Assembly (NCBI GenBank): GCA_947652115.1 | Contig: OX393561.1 | Span: 39,816,331 to 39,880,330, forward strand | Length of the DNA: 64,000 nucleotides | Reading direction: 5' to 3' | From: Blastomussa wellsi | Lineage: Eukaryota > Cnidaria > Anthozoa > Scleractinia > Plerogyridae | Part shown: in pieces, positions 61,020 to 64,000 of the stretch | How positions within the stretch are numbered: position 1 is the stretch's first letter | Layout of the letters: the number at the start of each line of letters is the position of its first letter | Position numbers and translations under genes: made by a program | Notes under the pieces: model-generated | Seen by the model: only the letters and a program-made list of their open reading frames with translations | Database searches by the model: none | What the model was told of the DNA's origin: nothing

Positions 61020-62693
61020 GGTATTTCCTCTAACCAAGAATTCGAGTCAGTTGCGAAAAAGAAAAAAGATCACGACAGCCCGAGTATTTGAAAGAGATTC
61101 ACGGTTTTCTTTGGGTATTGTCAGGGTATTGGGTCGCGCAAACCAAACAATTGTCGGTGTAGGACCGGGGAACAAGTGTCTTCAGAAAAACCCAGGAATT
61201 TTTGAGAGCTGTCTGAGTCCGGTAATAACTGACGCTGGAAAAGTGCTAAGCACTACTGATGACGTGTCATGTCCGTGAATTGCTGACGTGGAAACGTTTG
61301 TAACACTCGTGCGTTTAGTTTTTCTTACTGCACATTAGAATCGGAAGCTCTTCGGGTACCGATTGCTTAAAACGACAATTTACCGAACTTCCCGGATTGA
61401 GTTCCAGCTAACTGACTGACAGCGTTGGTTTCGTGTGTTATGTTTACTTTCACTGAACAAATTGGGATCCCTGTGGGCCGGCTTTCATTATGCCTTCTTG
61501 ATTTGGAAAACATTAAAAAAGCGACTTTTAAAAAAATGGTCAAAAAGATTCAGTTGCTCTTCAATTCGCGATGTAGTGCATAGCTCTATTTGACTTTCTC
61601 CCAATCTCTATTATTTTTACACGGTTTCAGTTTGACAGCCAAAAAGCAAAGGATGAGCATCGCGCACCAGTTAAGGGTTTACGAATAAACATGTAATTTT
61701 GAGCCTTGACGTTTCTGTGAGTTAGGCATGGCTCTAATGAATATCGCTTTATTACCAGCTGTTGGCAGATGATACTGATTAATTATTTAAATCATGCTCT
61801 CTTCTGTCTTATTCTAGATCTTTTTATCGGATTTTGTATTATTTCAACCCATCGTAGTTATCTATCAAGCCTATATGAAGGCACTGAGTCTTGCCAAGTG
61901 GCAATATATAGCTTTGTTGTCATGTTGACGTTGTTGTTTGTTAGGTTGACGTTCTATCTGACAAGTTTGTTTTTCGTATCTATTACGATCTATTGCTTAA
62001 TCAAGATCTGTATATTTCTCATTGCTAGGTTATAGGATTTGAATATCCGATATTCCCCTTAAAACAGTATTTCAAATTGCCAGCCAGTGTATGCTATATT
62101 CCCTTAGGTTTTCAAAATTTATTATTCTATAATTCAGAGAAGCAGTGAAGTTTAACAATTCGAACGGCGACAACATTCTCCCAATTAACTCTCGTCTCCA
62201 TTGTTTTCAAATGCAACAGGATGCAAGGGGGTATGTCTGAAAAACCACTCTCATTAAATATGTTTTAGCGATTTTCAATAAACTGAAACACGCCTTGCCC
62301 TTGCAATTGATTGTTTAACTTCAAGTCGTGTTGATTTACTTTTCAAGTCCGTTGAATTATCGTTCTTGTATTTCTTCTTAAAGTAATGTTACTTTGCTGA
62401 GCTCCTGGCATAAAAAGAAAATCCTTAAGTTTTTGTCTGTCTAAAAACTCACTAATTTTGCGTGTAGCAGCATCTAGTTCGTGAAAAACCGTCTTTTTTA
62501 GCTGAATAATTTCTCCTCGCTGACCAAACACAGAGCAGCTGTGTTTTCAAGCTTTATAGTGAAAGCTGTGTATTTATTTCATAAACAATGCTTCTGTCGC
62601 ATGGTGCGGCCGCGTATATTCGACCGGCGCAGGATTATTAATTACATTGCAAAGCCTTAAGATACAACCGTACGTTTGTGTTGAGTCGGGTGA
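61020..62693. other. Host non-coding DNA, nothing recognised
   Basis: An 88-codon hydrophobic frame (61769-62035) reflects T-rich DNA. No gene supported. Confidence 0.4.
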
Positions 62694-62757
62694 GGGTGTC
62701 AGTAAAACGCGGGACCGGGGCCGGGGCCGGGGCCGGCCCCGCGTTTTACTGACACCC
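62694..62757. repeat. GC-rich palindrome with GGGGCC repeats
   Basis: GGGTGTCAGTAAAACGCGGG faces CCCGCGTTTTACTGACACCC around three CCGGGG units. Confidence 0.92.
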
Positions 62758-64000
62758 GTCGGGTGATATATATTACTCAGAAAGCCACCTGAAACTTTTA
62801 ATTACTTTTGCCCAATCAGATTTCATAGACGCGGATGGCTTGAAATACAGGTAAAAAAACTGTCGTATACATGTATATGTGCTGTGGCGATAAGTTGAAT
62901 AACAAGGAGAGTTTATCCGGGTCTAAGCGTATACCCGTCGACGCGAATGGTTCACGGTTGCATGCTCTGCCCACTGTTCAACGATTCTAAAAAGCGGGTA
63001 AATTACTAGTCGTTTTATTATAGATTAGAACAAAAACTAGAAAGCTTTAAAACAGAATATTGTGTCAGTGCACATTAGACAAAAAACAACCAACTTGTGA
63101 AGTAAAGCAATAACTCATGTCTCAAACCGCTATTTCCCTCCGATCCTGACAATTAAACGGCTCGATACATATGTGGAGAAACTAAATCTTTTGAATACGG
63201 TAATTTTTATTGTATGGTATATTTTTTGAAAAGCTCATTTTATGGCATTGAATTACGTTTCATTGCAATCTGCCAGTGCGTCGGTTGCCTTTGAAAGGAG
63301 ACATGGCAAAAGAATGTCATTATGATATCTTTTTAGCTAAAGCAACATTAATTTCTTGGTCATTTTAAGAAAAGCTAGACTGTCCGAGACTCAATTGCGA
63401 GTCCATATAGATTGAAATTTAACGTATCAAATACAACTTGCGCGCTGTGGAAATTTACGCTTTCAGAATCATTACTCGGGGGCTTATAAACAAACTGCAA
63501 TTAAAAATCTCGTTTTGGTAAAATGATAAACGCGTTTGAGCGTTGATGTTAATTGTTTTCAGTGACATGCGATGGTGACATTTCATACGCAGTCGTTTAA
63601 TAAGCGATCAGAGTTTAATGATTTTGCTGTTATTAGTCTAGGTTTTATTCCGGCGAATGTTTGTTTTCCTCATTTGCAAAAAGCCTGTTTACTTACAGTC
63701 ACTCCTAAGTAGACATGTTGCTATAGTAACTAAGGACCAGCCATTCGAGTTCTACAGCTCTGCTGGTCATGTTTATAAATGTGTCCTGTATATTCTGAGT
63801 AAAAGCTCTTGATATGTTAGACTTGGAAGTTGGAGACACGGCTGAAAAAGTATTCTACACCTAGTTTTGTCGGCAAAATGCTTGACAGATTCTACAAGGA
63901 CCGTACAGAGCGCGCGCAGACCCGACTGATGAAATAAGTGTCAGTCATTATCGAGCCTTTGAAATACTCGCTCAAACAAATTGCGACGTCAAATAAAAAA
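62758..64000. other. Host non-coding DNA, nothing recognised
   Basis: AT-rich; no supportable feature to the window end. Confidence 0.4.

Noticed and set aside
61769..62035. 88-residue hydrophobic frame resembling a membrane protein
   Set aside because: Explained by T-rich sequence; no flanking exons or family match.

Overview
The window is animal genomic DNA, most likely from a cnidarian such as a coral (inference). It shows spliced host genes with GT-AG introns, long AT-rich non-coding stretches, very dense short palindromic and inverted-repeat elements, a LINE fragment, an assembly gap (57845-58044), and one complete giant transposon or endogenous virus. The organism call rests on the overall texture and on the look of the giant element, not on a database match.

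Layout. 1-2911 is host sequence ending in the 3' half of a split exon. 2917-17998 is a 15,082-bp Polinton/Maverick (adintovirus-like) element with 355-bp terminal inverted repeats and a 5-bp direct flank, TGTCC. It carries 17 tightly packed genes with no visible frame break. They include a protein-primed type DNA polymerase B, an rve integrase with a chromodomain-like tail, an FtsK/HerA-type packaging ATPase, a double jelly-roll major capsid protein, a penton-like minor capsid protein, and a set of small membrane or unknown proteins. One of these has a PPSY motif and one is a DUF5679-like 47-residue protein. No adenain-like maturation protease is visible. Together the genes could copy the DNA, build a capsid, package and reintegrate, so the element reads as an integrated virus as much as a transposon. 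AT-rich TATA-like signals lie within a few bases of most start codons, and in several cases touch the start codon. The two TIRs carry the start signals of the two outermost genes.

The Polinton sits inside exon 2 of a small minus-strand host gene. If one copy of TGTCC is removed, the reading frame runs straight from the right flank into the left flank, giving a 174-residue two-exon protein of unknown function. This confirms the element ends.

18443-31539 is mostly repeats: several TTAA-flanked MITE families, a tRNA-like sequence with a minisatellite inside one MITE, perfect palindromes, and a local direct duplication in which each copy took a different insertion. 31540-39604, probably starting at 28341, is an intact SLC6-family sodium-coupled amino-acid transporter gene on the plus strand, with nine clear coding exons plus one candidate first exon, all in phase. 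39830-64000 has no recognised protein gene apart from a broken LINE (5'-inverted, nested in a MITE) and a possible tiny first exon present in both arms of a 0.3-kb inverted repeat around the assembly gap. This part also holds an element whose inverted ends are tandem arrays of a GTCGCACTTTGTAAT unit.
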